Assembly (NCBI GenBank): GCA_013416455.1
Contig: JACCES010000007.1
Coordinates: 124,001-188,000, forward strand
DNA length: 64,000 nt
Direction: 5' to 3'
Source: Alcaligenaceae bacterium
Lineage (GTDB): Bacteria > Pseudomonadota > Gammaproteobacteria > Burkholderiales > Burkholderiaceae_B
Every line of letters starts with the position of its first letter. The first letter of the stretch is position 1. Position numbers and translations under genes: made by a program. Of the stretch, positions 33,742 to 41,784 are shown in pieces. The notes below the pieces were generated by a model that had not been told where the DNA came from, searched no databases, and was given only the letters and a program-made list of their open reading frames with translations.

Positions 33742-34182
33742 CTACAACCTCGTTCCTTCGGCGTTCTGGGTCGCCTGATCTAAAGCGTGCTGGGCTTCCC
33801 GCGGCATATAATTTTCATCGTGCTTTGCTAATACCTGCTCCGCTCGAAATTGGCCGTTGCCATCCAGCTTTCCCTGCGCTACAACACCTTTTCCTTCGCT
33901 GAATAAGTCAGGCAGTATCCCGGTATAAAGCACTGATACGGTTTGAACTGAATCCGTAACGACGAAATTTACTGTCAAGCCATCGCGCTGCACGCTGCCG
34001 GTCTGCACCATTCCACCAACTCGAAACGTGCGCTCTTTAGGGGCTTCTCCAGCAATGACCTGTGCAGGCGTGAAGAAAAATACCAGGTTGTCCTGAAAAG
34101 CATTCAGGACCAGCGCGGTCGCGATCCCTAAGGTAGCTATGCCGCCCCCGATAAGGGCAAACCGCTTATGTCGAGCTTTCAT
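33742..34182 (-). CDS. ccmE: periplasmic haem chaperone CcmE
   Basis: Haem chaperone of 146 residues: an N-terminal anchor (FALIGGGIATLGIATALVLNA) followed by an OB-fold domain. The covalent haem-binding His is in VLAKHDENYMPRE (HxxxY). The ATG at 34182 has AAAGGA 7 bases upstream and is preferred to the TTG at 34197. The start overlaps ccmD by 17 bases. It carries haem from CcmC to CcmF. Confidence 0.95.
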   Translation of the reverse strand: MKARHKRFALIGGGIATLGIATALVLNAFQDNLVFFFTPAQVIAGEAPKERTFRVGGMVQTGSVQRDGLTVNFVVTDSVQTVSVLYTGILPDLFSEGKGVVAQGKLDGNGQFRAEQVLAKHDENYMPREAQHALDQATQNAEGTRL

Positions 34183-34357
34183 TGTTTTTCCTTTCAAAAT
34201 CGGATTTCTCTGGCAACTTCGATATCGAGCGTTTCCGACGTCGGCTAAGCAGAGCGACTTCCACTACTAGAGCGATGAGCGTGACACTTAGTGAGCCCCA
34301 TACGTATGGGGCATAGCCCCCCATCGCGAAGAATTCTGCGGCGCTATTCCACTTCAT
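34166..34357 (-). CDS. ccmD: haem exporter protein CcmD
   Basis: Small single-span protein of 63 residues. The family features are an N-terminal FFAMGGYAPYVWGSLSVTLI segment leading into the membrane span and a basic, hydrophilic cytoplasmic tail (RRRKRSISKLPEKS). CcmD helps release holo-CcmE from the CcmABC complex. It overlaps ccmC by 4 bases and ccmE by 17. Confidence 0.9.
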   Translation of the reverse strand: MKWNSAAEFFAMGGYAPYVWGSLSVTLIALVVEVALLSRRRKRSISKLPEKSDFERKNNESST

Positions 34358-35091
34358 GGTTTTTTCTCATTCAATCGATGTACCCAGGTGCTATGACGTT
34401 CTCGTTCCAAAATGATGCATCGAGCGCGTATCAGTGCGACGCTGATTGTGTACATCCAAGCGGCCAAGGATACGAGCAGCATGGCAACGAGCATGATCGT
34501 TGCCATGGACGGGGCGCGCGTGAGGGATACGGACGCGCCTTGATGCAATGTGTTCCACCACTCGACCGAGAAATAGATAATGGGTATGTTGACTACACCG
34601 ACTAAAGTCAGGAGTGCACCGGCTTTGTCAGCGCGGCGAGCGTTCTCAATGGCAGACTGAAGCGCCATAATCCCTATATAAAGAAACAGCAATATCAATT
34701 CAGATGTTAAGCGTGCGTCCCAGACCCACCACGTTCCCCACATCGGCTTGCCCCAAAGGGCGCCCGTCCATAAAGAGAGGAAGGTGAACATCGCGCCTGT
34801 CGGTGCGAGCGCGCGCGCCATCATGGCTGATAGTCTGCTGTTGAAGGCAAGGCCTACTGCTGCCCAGAATGCCATAACAAGGTATATGAACATGGACATC
34901 CACGAGACCGGCACATGGAGAAAAATAATGCGGTAGCCTTCACCCTGCTGCGCGTCTGTGGGTGCCAGGAAGAAACCGATATAAAGCCCCAAGGATCCTA
35001 TCGCTATAGCCGCGAGCATGAACCATGGTGCCAAACGACCTGCCAGAGGGTAAAACGTGCTTGGCGTGGAATATTTGAACCAGTTAATCAT
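34354..35091 (-). CDS. ccmC: haem transporter subunit CcmC
   Basis: Membrane protein of 245 residues with six hydrophobic segments. The WWD domain is GKPMWGTWWVWDARLTSEL near residue 120. Periplasmic His ligands are in FLHVPVSWMSMF and WWNTLHQGASVSL. It loads haem onto CcmE. It lies 8 bases after ccmB and overlaps ccmD by 4 bases. Confidence 0.96.
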   Translation of the reverse strand: MINWFKYSTPSTFYPLAGRLAPWFMLAAIAIGSLGLYIGFFLAPTDAQQGEGYRIIFLHVPVSWMSMFIYLVMAFWAAVGLAFNSRLSAMMARALAPTGAMFTFLSLWTGALWGKPMWGTWWVWDARLTSELILLFLYIGIMALQSAIENARRADKAGALLTLVGVVNIPIIYFSVEWWNTLHQGASVSLTRAPSMATIMLVAMLLVSLAAWMYTISVALIRARCIILERERHSTWVHRLNEKKP

Positions 35092-35099
35092 TTATTGCC

Positions 35100-35783
35100 T
35101 TACTCCAACGCGATCCGTAATGCCATAGTTGTGGCCAAAGGTGAGAAGAACGCAGCCAGCGCCAAAGCCGCCGCTAACAATGAGAAATGGGATTCGGCTC
35201 CTAACCCTGCATTAACCGAGGCGACCGCTCCTGCACCGAAGATCAGTACTGGTACATAGAGCGGCAGAACCAATAACGCGATAAGTACGCCGCCACCCCT
35301 CAATCCGATCGTCAAGCTCGCGCCTATCGCCCCCAACAGGCTCAGTACTGGCGTACCTATCGCGAGGGAGGTGGCTAAGGTCAACAATGACGCGGGTGCG
35401 AGATCAAACTGCAACGCCAGCAACGGTGCGACGAATAGCAGAGGAACACCGGTAAGGATCCAGTGCGCAATTACCTTCCCTGTGACGAGCATTCCAAGGG
35501 GGGCTGTGGATAGCATGAGTTGCTCCAGCGTCCCATCAGCATGGTCCTCTTCGAAAAGCCTGTTGAGTGAAAGCATGCTTGCTAATAATGCAGCGACCCA
35601 AATGATCCCTGGTGCGATCTGTCTCAGCGTATCGCGCTCGGCACCTATACCGAGGGGAAATAAACTAACCACGATGACGAAAAAGAAGACCGGTGTAAGA
35701 GCGTCGGACTTACGACGCATCGCAAGACCTAAGTCGCGGCGAATCACCGCATATGTGGCCGCTAAACCAAGTGATTGCATCAT
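35100..35783 (-). CDS. ccmB: haem exporter subunit CcmB
   Basis: ABC-type membrane subunit of 227 residues with six hydrophobic segments. It begins MMQSLGLAATYAVIRRDLGL, the typical CcmB start, followed by FFFVIVVSLFPLGIG and the conserved RLFEEDHADGTLEQLMLS loop that contacts CcmA. I chose the ATG at 35783, which overlaps the ccmA stop (4 bases), rather than the longer frame from 35843. Confidence 0.95.
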   Translation of the reverse strand: MMQSLGLAATYAVIRRDLGLAMRRKSDALTPVFFFVIVVSLFPLGIGAERDTLRQIAPGIIWVAALLASMLSLNRLFEEDHADGTLEQLMLSTAPLGMLVTGKVIAHWILTGVPLLFVAPLLALQFDLAPASLLTLATSLAIGTPVLSLLGAIGASLTIGLRGGGVLIALLVLPLYVPVLIFGAGAVASVNAGLGAESHFSLLAAALALAAFFSPLATTMALRIALE

Positions 35784-36394
35784 GAGCCGATCCGCAACGT
35801 ACGTATTGATCCGGCTACGGCCATCGGTAAGTGGCTGGTCCAAATCGCAGTTCCGCCTTCATTTAAATGCCGCGAAATCCTGTCGAGCACCCATTGCGCT
35901 GCCGCGTCATCAAGCGCAGTCAAAGGCTCATCGAGTATCCAGAAAGATCGTCGCAAATAGCACAGTCTGGCCAAACTTACCCGGCGTTTTTGGCCTTGAG
36001 AAAGCGCCCGCACCGGCAGGTCTGCAATTTCATACAAGCCGCTTTGCTTCAATGCCTCCTGAGCGATTGCGTTGCTGATAGGTTCGTCAGCTAATGCCGC
36101 TGCATAAACGAGATTCTCTATTGCGGTCAGGTCGTCTTTGAGGCCTATCAGGTGACCGCAATAAAGTAGCTTCCGTCGCAAATCGTCTCGAGCGAGTTGA
36201 ATCGGTCTTCCGTTCCAGAGGATAGCTCCGCCGCAAGGGGGTGTGAGCCCCCCGAATACACGCAGCAGTGTTGTCTTTCCACTCCCATTCGGCCCTTGGA
36301 CGAACAGGCCGGATCCACGTTCAACATGAACGTTCAGGTCATGGAATAGACGGCGCTCACCGCGCACGCAGGTCAGATTGATGGCTTCAAGCAC
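35780..36394 (-). CDS. ccmA: cytochrome c biogenesis ATP-binding protein CcmA
   Basis: ABC ATPase of 204 residues. Walker A is VQGPNGSGKTTLLRV, the signature is ALSQGQKRRVSLARL and Walker B is FWILDEPLTALD, followed by the H-loop SHLP. The GTG at 36394 gives the usual N-terminus LEAINLTCVRGERRLF and has GGGGA five bases upstream. A TTG at 36433 would add 13 residues with no better site. It powers release of haem-loaded CcmE. It is the first gene of the operon ccmABCDEFGHI-tlpA-ccdA-dsbB-dsbA. Confidence 0.93.
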   Translation of the reverse strand: MLEAINLTCVRGERRLFHDLNVHVERGSGLFVQGPNGSGKTTLLRVFGGLTPPCGGAILWNGRPIQLARDDLRRKLLYCGHLIGLKDDLTAIENLVYAAALADEPISNAIAQEALKQSGLYEIADLPVRALSQGQKRRVSLARLCYLRRSFWILDEPLTALDDAAAQWVLDRISRHLNEGGTAIWTSHLPMAVAGSIRTLRIGS

Positions 36395-36591
36395 GATCGT
36401 CCCCAATTCGCAACTTCGTTGCTCGCTGTACAAAAGCTTGCGGACACTAAGGGCAAGAATGCCGGCGCTGCCGTCAACCCTCAGTGCAGTTCGATAAGCT
36501 GGACAGAACTGGCACGGCGTACCATGCGTTTCAGGCCGAGAACCACGAAAGGGTCAAGATTGCGCGACAGTTTCACGCACGGCGTGCCAGC

Positions 36592-36960
36592 TCAGGCGAG
36601 AGGCAGCCACTGAGGGCGTTCGGGACGCTCGTTGAGCGCGCGCTGCTTCATGGCGACCTGCCGAAGGTCAGGACCAGAGTCGGAAGCGAGCGGCGGAGGG
36701 GGGGAATGTGAGGATGATAACAAAAACGCACAGGATGCATGACAGACATAGTCCGAATGCCCTGACATCTCCGACGAAGTGTCTGCCTTCTTCACTTCGT
36801 CGTAGGATGGCGCCTTCGTTTCCTGGAGGTTAAAACTACGGTCGTCCACATAGCCGACTGACGTTGGCGGACAATAGAAGTCGACTACCGCCCAGGAGGC
36901 CTGGAGCGGAAGCAACGAAAATATTATCAGCAAAATCAATCGTTTCATAATCGTTGACAT
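36592..36960 (-). CDS. small secreted CzcI-like metal-resistance protein
   Basis: Protein of 122 residues with a signal peptide (MKRLILLIIFSLLPLQASWA). The mature part has scattered Cys/His (VVDFYC; SGHSDYVCHASCAF), a Pro/Ser stretch (SSSHSPPPPLASD) and an ending NERPERPQWLPLA. This order is reminiscent of CzcI-type small periplasmic proteins found beside Czc and Cop systems. The similarity is by pattern only. The ATG at 36960 or the one at 36948 could start it. It lies 117 bases after copS on the same strand. Confidence 0.6.
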   Translation of the reverse strand: MSTIMKRLILLIIFSLLPLQASWAVVDFYCPPTSVGYVDDRSFNLQETKAPSYDEVKKADTSSEMSGHSDYVCHASCAFLLSSSHSPPPPLASDSGPDLRQVAMKQRALNERPERPQWLPLA

Positions 36961-37077
36961 TCTACAGGTTTGGGGCTATGCCTGCAAACCGGATAGGGGT
37001 GAGGCTGGGATCTTGGGCAGCCCTGACGCACCTTCGGCCGGTGTGTCGTGCGGGGTGGGATGTAGACTCTAAAAACG

Positions 37078-38493
37078 TCAATTGTGTCCAGGAAAAAGAA
37101 TTTCAAAGGCCGTCGCTGCATCGTTCGAGCTGACAGTGATGGTACCCCCGTGGGCCTCAATAATAGATTTCGCAATTGCTAATCCCAGGCCGGCACCTTC
37201 CCCCGAGCGCTGACGGGAGGCGTCAGGACGATAAAACCGCTCGAATATACGGGGAAGATGTTCTGAAGGGATGGCGGGGCCTGGATTCTGTATGAGGACT
37301 TTTACCGTACTCGGGGCGTGTGCAGCCATTTTTTCCAGCTGGACCAAGACCGTTTCACCGCTAGGAGTGTGTCGAATAGCGTTGGACAATAGATTGCTCA
37401 GCGCACGGCGAATCATCAATCTGTCACCTAAAGTACTGACAGGCCCACCGGATACCTCTAAGGCGACTTCACGTTCTTCGGCCCAAGCACCAAAATAATC
37501 AAAGAGCATGCGAACTTCAGCTTCAAGGTCGATGGCTACTAGCTCAGGCTTTAGCAGCTTGTTGTCCGCTTGAGCCAGAAATAACATGTCGCCGACCATC
37601 TTGGCCATCCGATCATATTCTTCTAGATTGGAATACAGGATTTCACGGTACTGTTCGACACTGCGGGCTTGAGAAAGTGCGACTTCTGTCTGGGTTTTTA
37701 TGTTCGTAATCGGTGTACGCAATTCATGAGCAATATCACCCGAGAAATCGGATAGACGTCTGAACACGTCTTCGAGACGGTCTAGCATCTGGTTGAAAGA
37801 TCTGGCCAGCTCGGCAAGTTCTACAGGCACTGCATCAGGGAACAACCGGATGTGCAGCTGGTCGGACTTGATCCTTCCTATCTGACGGCTGATTCGTCTT
37901 ATGGGCGCGTGGCCTTGATGCACAGCGAGCCATGTAAGAAAAATTGCAATAAGGCAGGCAGCCGCCGTAATGACACGCAAATAGTTGCGAAAGCTCTCCA
38001 GATAGTGCAGGTGGAAGTCTATACCGGTACCCACGGCAATGGTGAGACGTTCCAGACCGGCGCGACCATCGGCTGGGACCCGAATCACCGCACCTCTGTA
38101 AGTTTCGTTAAGGTCTTTCCATATACTTACTGTATCAACACTAATCTGGTCGACAGGTTGCGAAATCTTTGCAAACCTTGCCAGGTTCGAGCCGGGCGTC
38201 GCATAGACCACCGAGCCAGCCGGCGTCGAAATTCGGTACTGAGCATTGTGATGACCTGAAACAGCGCTTGCAAACATGGCCCGTACGTCTTCGGCACGTG
38301 AGCCATCCGGCAGTGTCGCAACAGTGTGTTTTAGGGCTTGCAGAACCGCATTCAGTTCATCTACGTCCTGCTGGATGAAGTGATTGTTGATTGAGCGCTC
38401 GATGATCCATCCGAACGTCAGCAATACAACCGTGATCACTGCGCCGATCGAGACGGTAAGTCGTACCGCCAGAGAGACAGGACGTCGCTTCAT
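37078..38493 (-). CDS. copS: heavy-metal sensor histidine kinase CopS-like
   Basis: Membrane sensor kinase of 471 residues. The first membrane span is about 8-28 and the second about 170-190, with a periplasmic sensor between them. A HAMP segment follows ([20 protein letters not shown]). The phospho-acceptor His is in [17 protein letters not shown], the N box in [17 protein letters not shown] and the G box in [17 protein letters not shown]. This is the CusS/CopS/IrlS family that senses periplasmic copper. It overlaps copR by 4 bases. A truncated relative of its C-terminus lies at 19373. Confidence 0.94.
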   Translation of the reverse strand: MKRRPVSLAVRLTVSIGAVITVVLLTFGWIIERSINNHFIQQDVDELNAVLQALKHTVATLPDGSRAEDVRAMFASAVSGHHNAQYRISTPAGSVVYATPGSNLARFAKISQPVDQISVDTVSIWKDLNETYRGAVIRVPADGRAGLERLTIAVGTGIDFHLHYLESFRNYLRVITAAACLIAIFLTWLAVHQGHAPIRRISRQIGRIKSDQLHIRLFPDAVPVELAELARSFNQMLDRLEDVFRRLSDFSGDIAHELRTPITNIKTQTEVALSQARSVEQYREILYSNLEEYDRMAKMVGDMLFLAQADNKLLKPELVAIDLEAEVRMLFDYFGAWAEEREVALEVSGGPVSTLGDRLMIRRALSNLLSNAIRHTPSGETVLVQLEKMAAHAPSTVKVLIQNPGPAIPSEHLPRIFERFYRPDASRQRSGEGAGLGLAIAKSIIEAHGGTITVSSNDAATAFEILFPGHN

Positions 38494-39182
38494 TGGCTTG
38501 GTGTCGAATCGGTGACATCGAGCATGTATCCCATCCCGCGCACCGTATGTATCAATTTAGGTTCGTACTCGTCGTCGATTTTCGCCCTAAGACGCCGGAT
38601 GGCGACGTCAATAACATTGGTGTCGCTATCGAAATTCATATCCCAGACTTGGGAAGCAATCAACGATCGAGGCAGCACCTCGCCCTGGCGACGCACGAGG
38701 AGCTCCAGCAGGGCGAACTCTTTGTTTGTGAGGGTTATCCGAGTTCCTTTGCGTTCCGCTCGCCGCCGTGGAATGTCGAGTACGAGATCGGCTACTTGTA
38801 GCTGATCGCTCGCGGCCGGGACAGCGCCGCGCCGCAATAGGGTGCGAACGCGTGCGAGAAGTTCGGCGAAGGCGAACGGTTTGACCAAGTAATCGTCTGC
38901 CCCCAACTCCAAGCCCTTCACCCTATCTTCCACGCTATCGCGCGCCGTGAGAAACAAGACCGGAGTCTGCGATTTAGCATCACGCAGCGACTGCATGATG
39001 CGCCAGCCGTCTACGTCGGGCAGCATCACGTCCAAGATGATTAGGTCGTAGGAGCCTGTCAGCGCCAAATGGTGACCGTCAAGGCCGGTGCGGGCGAGAT
39101 CGACCACAAAGCCGGATTCGAGCAGACCTTGGCGCAAGTAGTCGCCCGTCTTGACCTCATCCTCCACAACAAGCAGTTTCAT
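38490..39182 (-). CDS. copR: copper-responsive two-component response regulator CopR
   Basis: OmpR/PhoB-type regulator of 230 residues. The receiver's phospho-acceptor Asp is in [16 protein letters not shown], the conserved Lys in [16 protein letters not shown]. The C-terminal winged helix includes [20 protein letters not shown] and [20 protein letters not shown]. The ATG at 39182 has CAGGAG 7 bases upstream; the frame is open to 39272 but that part is not needed. A dyad ATTACAAAATTGTAAT lies about 115 bases upstream and recurs before other copper genes, so CopR probably controls itself and them. Confidence 0.95.
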   Translation of the reverse strand: MKLLVVEDEVKTGDYLRQGLLESGFVVDLARTGLDGHHLALTGSYDLIILDVMLPDVDGWRIMQSLRDAKSQTPVLFLTARDSVEDRVKGLELGADDYLVKPFAFAELLARVRTLLRRGAVPAASDQLQVADLVLDIPRRRAERKGTRITLTNKEFALLELLVRRQGEVLPRSLIASQVWDMNFDSDTNVIDVAIRRLRAKIDDEYEPKLIHTVRGMGYMLDVTDSTPSQ

Positions 39183-39295
39183 GTGATCGCTCCTGAAAGT
39201 TTCCGCGGAAGCGGGGGCTCCCGCGGCCGGATTTCGCCTTACCAAACCATCGTTACAGTCTAGAGTGATCATCGTGACACGTGCATGACGGGATG

Positions 39296-39311
39296 ATTAC
39301 AAAATTGTAAT
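39296..39311. promoter_or_regulatory. putative CopR operator upstream of copRS
   Basis: ATTACAA-AA-TTGTAAT, perfect 7-base arms, about 115 bases before the copR start. It is the best copy of a dyad found eight times in the copper region. Confidence 0.65.
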
Positions 39312-39373
39312 GTCGGGTGGCGGCTTTGCGACCCGTCGGTCAAGTCCGTCCAGTCTTGCTGTAAGCCCGGATT

Positions 39374-40006
39374 TCAACGCGTCTTTGCTGCTAGACTTGC
39401 GCCGCGCGCAAGATCTGGCATGGGGTTACCGGGCTTGGAGGCTGCCAGTTTCCGTTTTTCTTGGATGGGGTCTACCGGCTGATTATTGACTCGCAGCTCA
39501 TAATGCAGATGGGGGCCACTGGATATTCCGGTCGAACCGACATAGCCAATGATCTGTCCTTTTTCTATGTTGACACCCTTTCTTAGGCCTTTCTTAAATC
39601 GACTTTGATGTGCATATACAGTGGAATAGACATCGTCGTGTTCTATGAAAATCACTTTTCCATATCCGTTCTGAACGCCTATAAAAGAAATTTTTCCCTG
39701 AGCCGTGGCACGGATGGGGGTTCCTTTTGGGGCAGGGTAATCAAGACCTTGATGGCCGGCCCACTTGCCCGATACCGGATGAAGTCGGTAGCCATAGGCT
39801 GAATTGATATGCACGCGTTCGCTCAGTGGCGTGTTAAGAAACATCCTGCGTAAGCTCTCAAGCCGAGGTGGGGCTTTATGCGAGTGTTTGCCGAGCGTGT
39901 GAACGGGGCCGTCGATAATAGAAGTCTGCCTGACCTCCGATGCTGCCACAGTATTCGTCATAAGGTAGCCCAAGACGAGAAACAGGCCTTTTAATATCCT
40001 ATGCAT
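39374..40006 (-). CDS. M23/LytM-family metallopeptidase (second copy)
   Basis: Secreted peptidase of 210 residues with a signal sequence (ILKGLFLVLGYLMTNTVAAS). The LytM domain has YGYRLHPVSGKWAGHQGLDY (HxxxD) and SSGPHLHYELRVNNQPVDP (HxH), with VYAHQSRF between them, so all zinc ligands are present. It is a paralogue of the protein at 23525, sharing the preceding motif LRRMFLNTPLSE. It lies upstream of copR in the copper region with no dyad of its own. The function in metal resistance is unknown. Confidence 0.88.
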   Translation of the reverse strand: MHRILKGLFLVLGYLMTNTVAASEVRQTSIIDGPVHTLGKHSHKAPPRLESLRRMFLNTPLSERVHINSAYGYRLHPVSGKWAGHQGLDYPAPKGTPIRATAQGKISFIGVQNGYGKVIFIEHDDVYSTVYAHQSRFKKGLRKGVNIEKGQIIGYVGSTGISSGPHLHYELRVNNQPVDPIQEKRKLAASKPGNPMPDLARGASLAAKTR

Positions 40007-40139
40007 GTCAGATAGAAAATATTTTTTTAGTGCTAAAGCGTGGTTCGTCTTCTTTGATCCGATCGACTCTGGATGCTGTGGGGAAAAAGCGTGGGTGGTA
40101 CTGCGTACGCAGTACCGCCGCCTTTGCCTTCATGGCACC

Positions 40140-40652
40140 TTATCCGACTTTTACCTTACCGATCATGCCGGCTTCCATGTGTCCGGGAAGGAGGCAGGCA
40201 AAGTCAACGGTTCCAGCCTGAGGAAACTGCCAGACGAGCCCACCTTTTTGACCAGGATTGACCGTGATCATATTGGGCTCGGCATGTTTCATTCCAGGCA
40301 TGTTTTTCATCATGGCTGCATGCTCTTTGAGTTCTGCAACGGAACCGATCACCATTTCATGCGGAATTTTGCCGTTGTTCTTCATGAAAAAACGAACCGT
40401 CTCGCCCGGCTTGACGTTGAACTGGCTTGGAGAGAAACGCATGGTGTCGTCCATGACTAGCTCGATCGTACGTGTGACCTTGGCGGGGTCGCCAGGTTGC
40501 CCCATAGTTGAGCCGGTTTTTTTCATGCTGGACATGTCATGGCCTTGCATCACGGTGCCGTCTTTCATCTCATGACCTCCACCGTGGCTCCCGGCAGCAA
40601 ATGCCAGAACCGGTAACGTGCTTAATATCAATATAGATAGTGTCTTTCTCAT
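40140..40652 (-). CDS. copI: CopI-like periplasmic cupredoxin
   Basis: Cupredoxin of 170 residues with a signal peptide (TLSILILSTLPVLAFAAG) followed by a His/Met-rich stretch (SHGGGHEMKDGTVMQGHDM). The copper site ligands are His in NGKIPHEMVIG and the C-terminal Cys-His-Met set FACLLPGHMEAGMIGKV. This matches CopI-type proteins in copper-resistance clusters. I chose the ATG at 40652 over an upstream GTG. It lies 61 bases after copB on the same strand. Confidence 0.9.
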   Translation of the reverse strand: MRKTLSILILSTLPVLAFAAGSHGGGHEMKDGTVMQGHDMSSMKKTGSTMGQPGDPAKVTRTIELVMDDTMRFSPSQFNVKPGETVRFFMKNNGKIPHEMVIGSVAELKEHAAMMKNMPGMKHAEPNMITVNPGQKGGLVWQFPQAGTVDFACLLPGHMEAGMIGKVKVG

Positions 40653-40713
40653 GAAAATCACTTTTGAATGAGGAAAAAAAGAGCATCAGATATGATGTTC
40701 CCTGGTAAAACCG

Positions 40714-41784
40714 TTAAAACCGAAAGCTCAAACCCGCCACGAAACGGGTTTCCTGCTTGGAGTCGCCCGCTGCCCGCGCGTAATCTGCCGTTTTTCCAAA
40801 TTTGCTGGACCACTCCACGCCAACGTAGGGAACAAACTGACGCGTGACTTCGTACTTGAGGCGCAAGCCCGCCGTGCCGTCTGTAAGACCGCTGCCAATG
40901 CCCCAACGTTCATCGTCTTTGCCATGGAGATTCACTTCCACGCTCGGTTGCAGGTACAACTTCTGAGTCAGCAAGATGTCGTACTCGGCCTTCAGTCCCA
41001 GAGCCGTGCGTCCGCTGGGGCCGACATAAGCGGTGGCATCCACCTCGAACCAGTAAGGCGCTAACCCCTTGAAGCCGAATGCCAACCATTCCCGGTTCGG
41101 CGCGCCCTGGCCGTGATCGAAACGAACCCCCAGCTCCGTATCCCAGAAAGTTGAAACCGCATGGCGCCAAAGTAATTGCGTCTCGGACTCCTGCAACTTG
41201 CCGCTCGCCACTTCGCCTTCCGCTTTGATGACGAGGCGGTTATAGGTGCTGCCATACCAAGCCTCCCCTTCATAGGCGGCCCATTCCTCGCCTCGCGCCC
41301 TGACGTACTCGAACCGGTCGACGTTGACGGAGCCGAAATTGTGCATATCCGACATGATCAGCGCATCTGAAGGTGGCAGCGCGTACTTGCCCGCGTTACG
41401 CACATAGCCATCGGAGTAGGCATCCGGATCGCGTGCATCTGGTGGCGCCGATCCGCCTTGCATCTGCATATCGCCATGGTCCATCCCGCCGCCGCTCATA
41501 TCCATTGCTCCCATATCGTGAGCAGCAGCCGTTGGAGCTGTGTTGGTTTGGCCATGGTCCATGCCAGGCATATTCATTTTGCTGTGATCCATGCCAGGCA
41601 TGCTTGCTGTATCTGCAGGAGCCGAGCTCGCTGGCATGGCGGTATGGCCTGTATGGGCGTCATGCGCTTGGGCGTACGCGAAAAAAGGAGCTGCGCCGAG
41701 CGTTGCGATTGCAACGGCAAGAATGCTTTTTTTTATATGGGTATTCACGAAGAAGATTCCCTTTTTCTTGTTTATTGAGCTCAT
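40714..41784 (-). CDS. copB: copper-resistance outer-membrane protein CopB
   Basis: Protein of 356 residues. The signal region (HIKKSILAVAIATLGAAPFF) precedes a Met/His-rich copper-binding part with MPGMDHSKMNMPGMDHGQ and MDMSGGGMDHGDMQMQGG. The C-terminal 220 residues form the CopB beta-barrel (VKAEGEVASGKLQESETQLL, ending TRFVAGLSFRF with the terminal Phe of outer-membrane proteins). ATG at 41784 overlaps the copA stop (ATGA). A GTG at 41748 with AAGGGA upstream is an alternative start. Confidence 0.93.
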   Translation of the reverse strand: MSSINKKKGIFFVNTHIKKSILAVAIATLGAAPFFAYAQAHDAHTGHTAMPASSAPADTASMPGMDHSKMNMPGMDHGQTNTAPTAAAHDMGAMDMSGGGMDHGDMQMQGGSAPPDARDPDAYSDGYVRNAGKYALPPSDALIMSDMHNFGSVNVDRFEYVRARGEEWAAYEGEAWYGSTYNRLVIKAEGEVASGKLQESETQLLWRHAVSTFWDTELGVRFDHGQGAPNREWLAFGFKGLAPYWFEVDATAYVGPSGRTALGLKAEYDILLTQKLYLQPSVEVNLHGKDDERWGIGSGLTDGTAGLRLKYEVTRQFVPYVGVEWSSKFGKTADYARAAGDSKQETRFVAGLSFRF

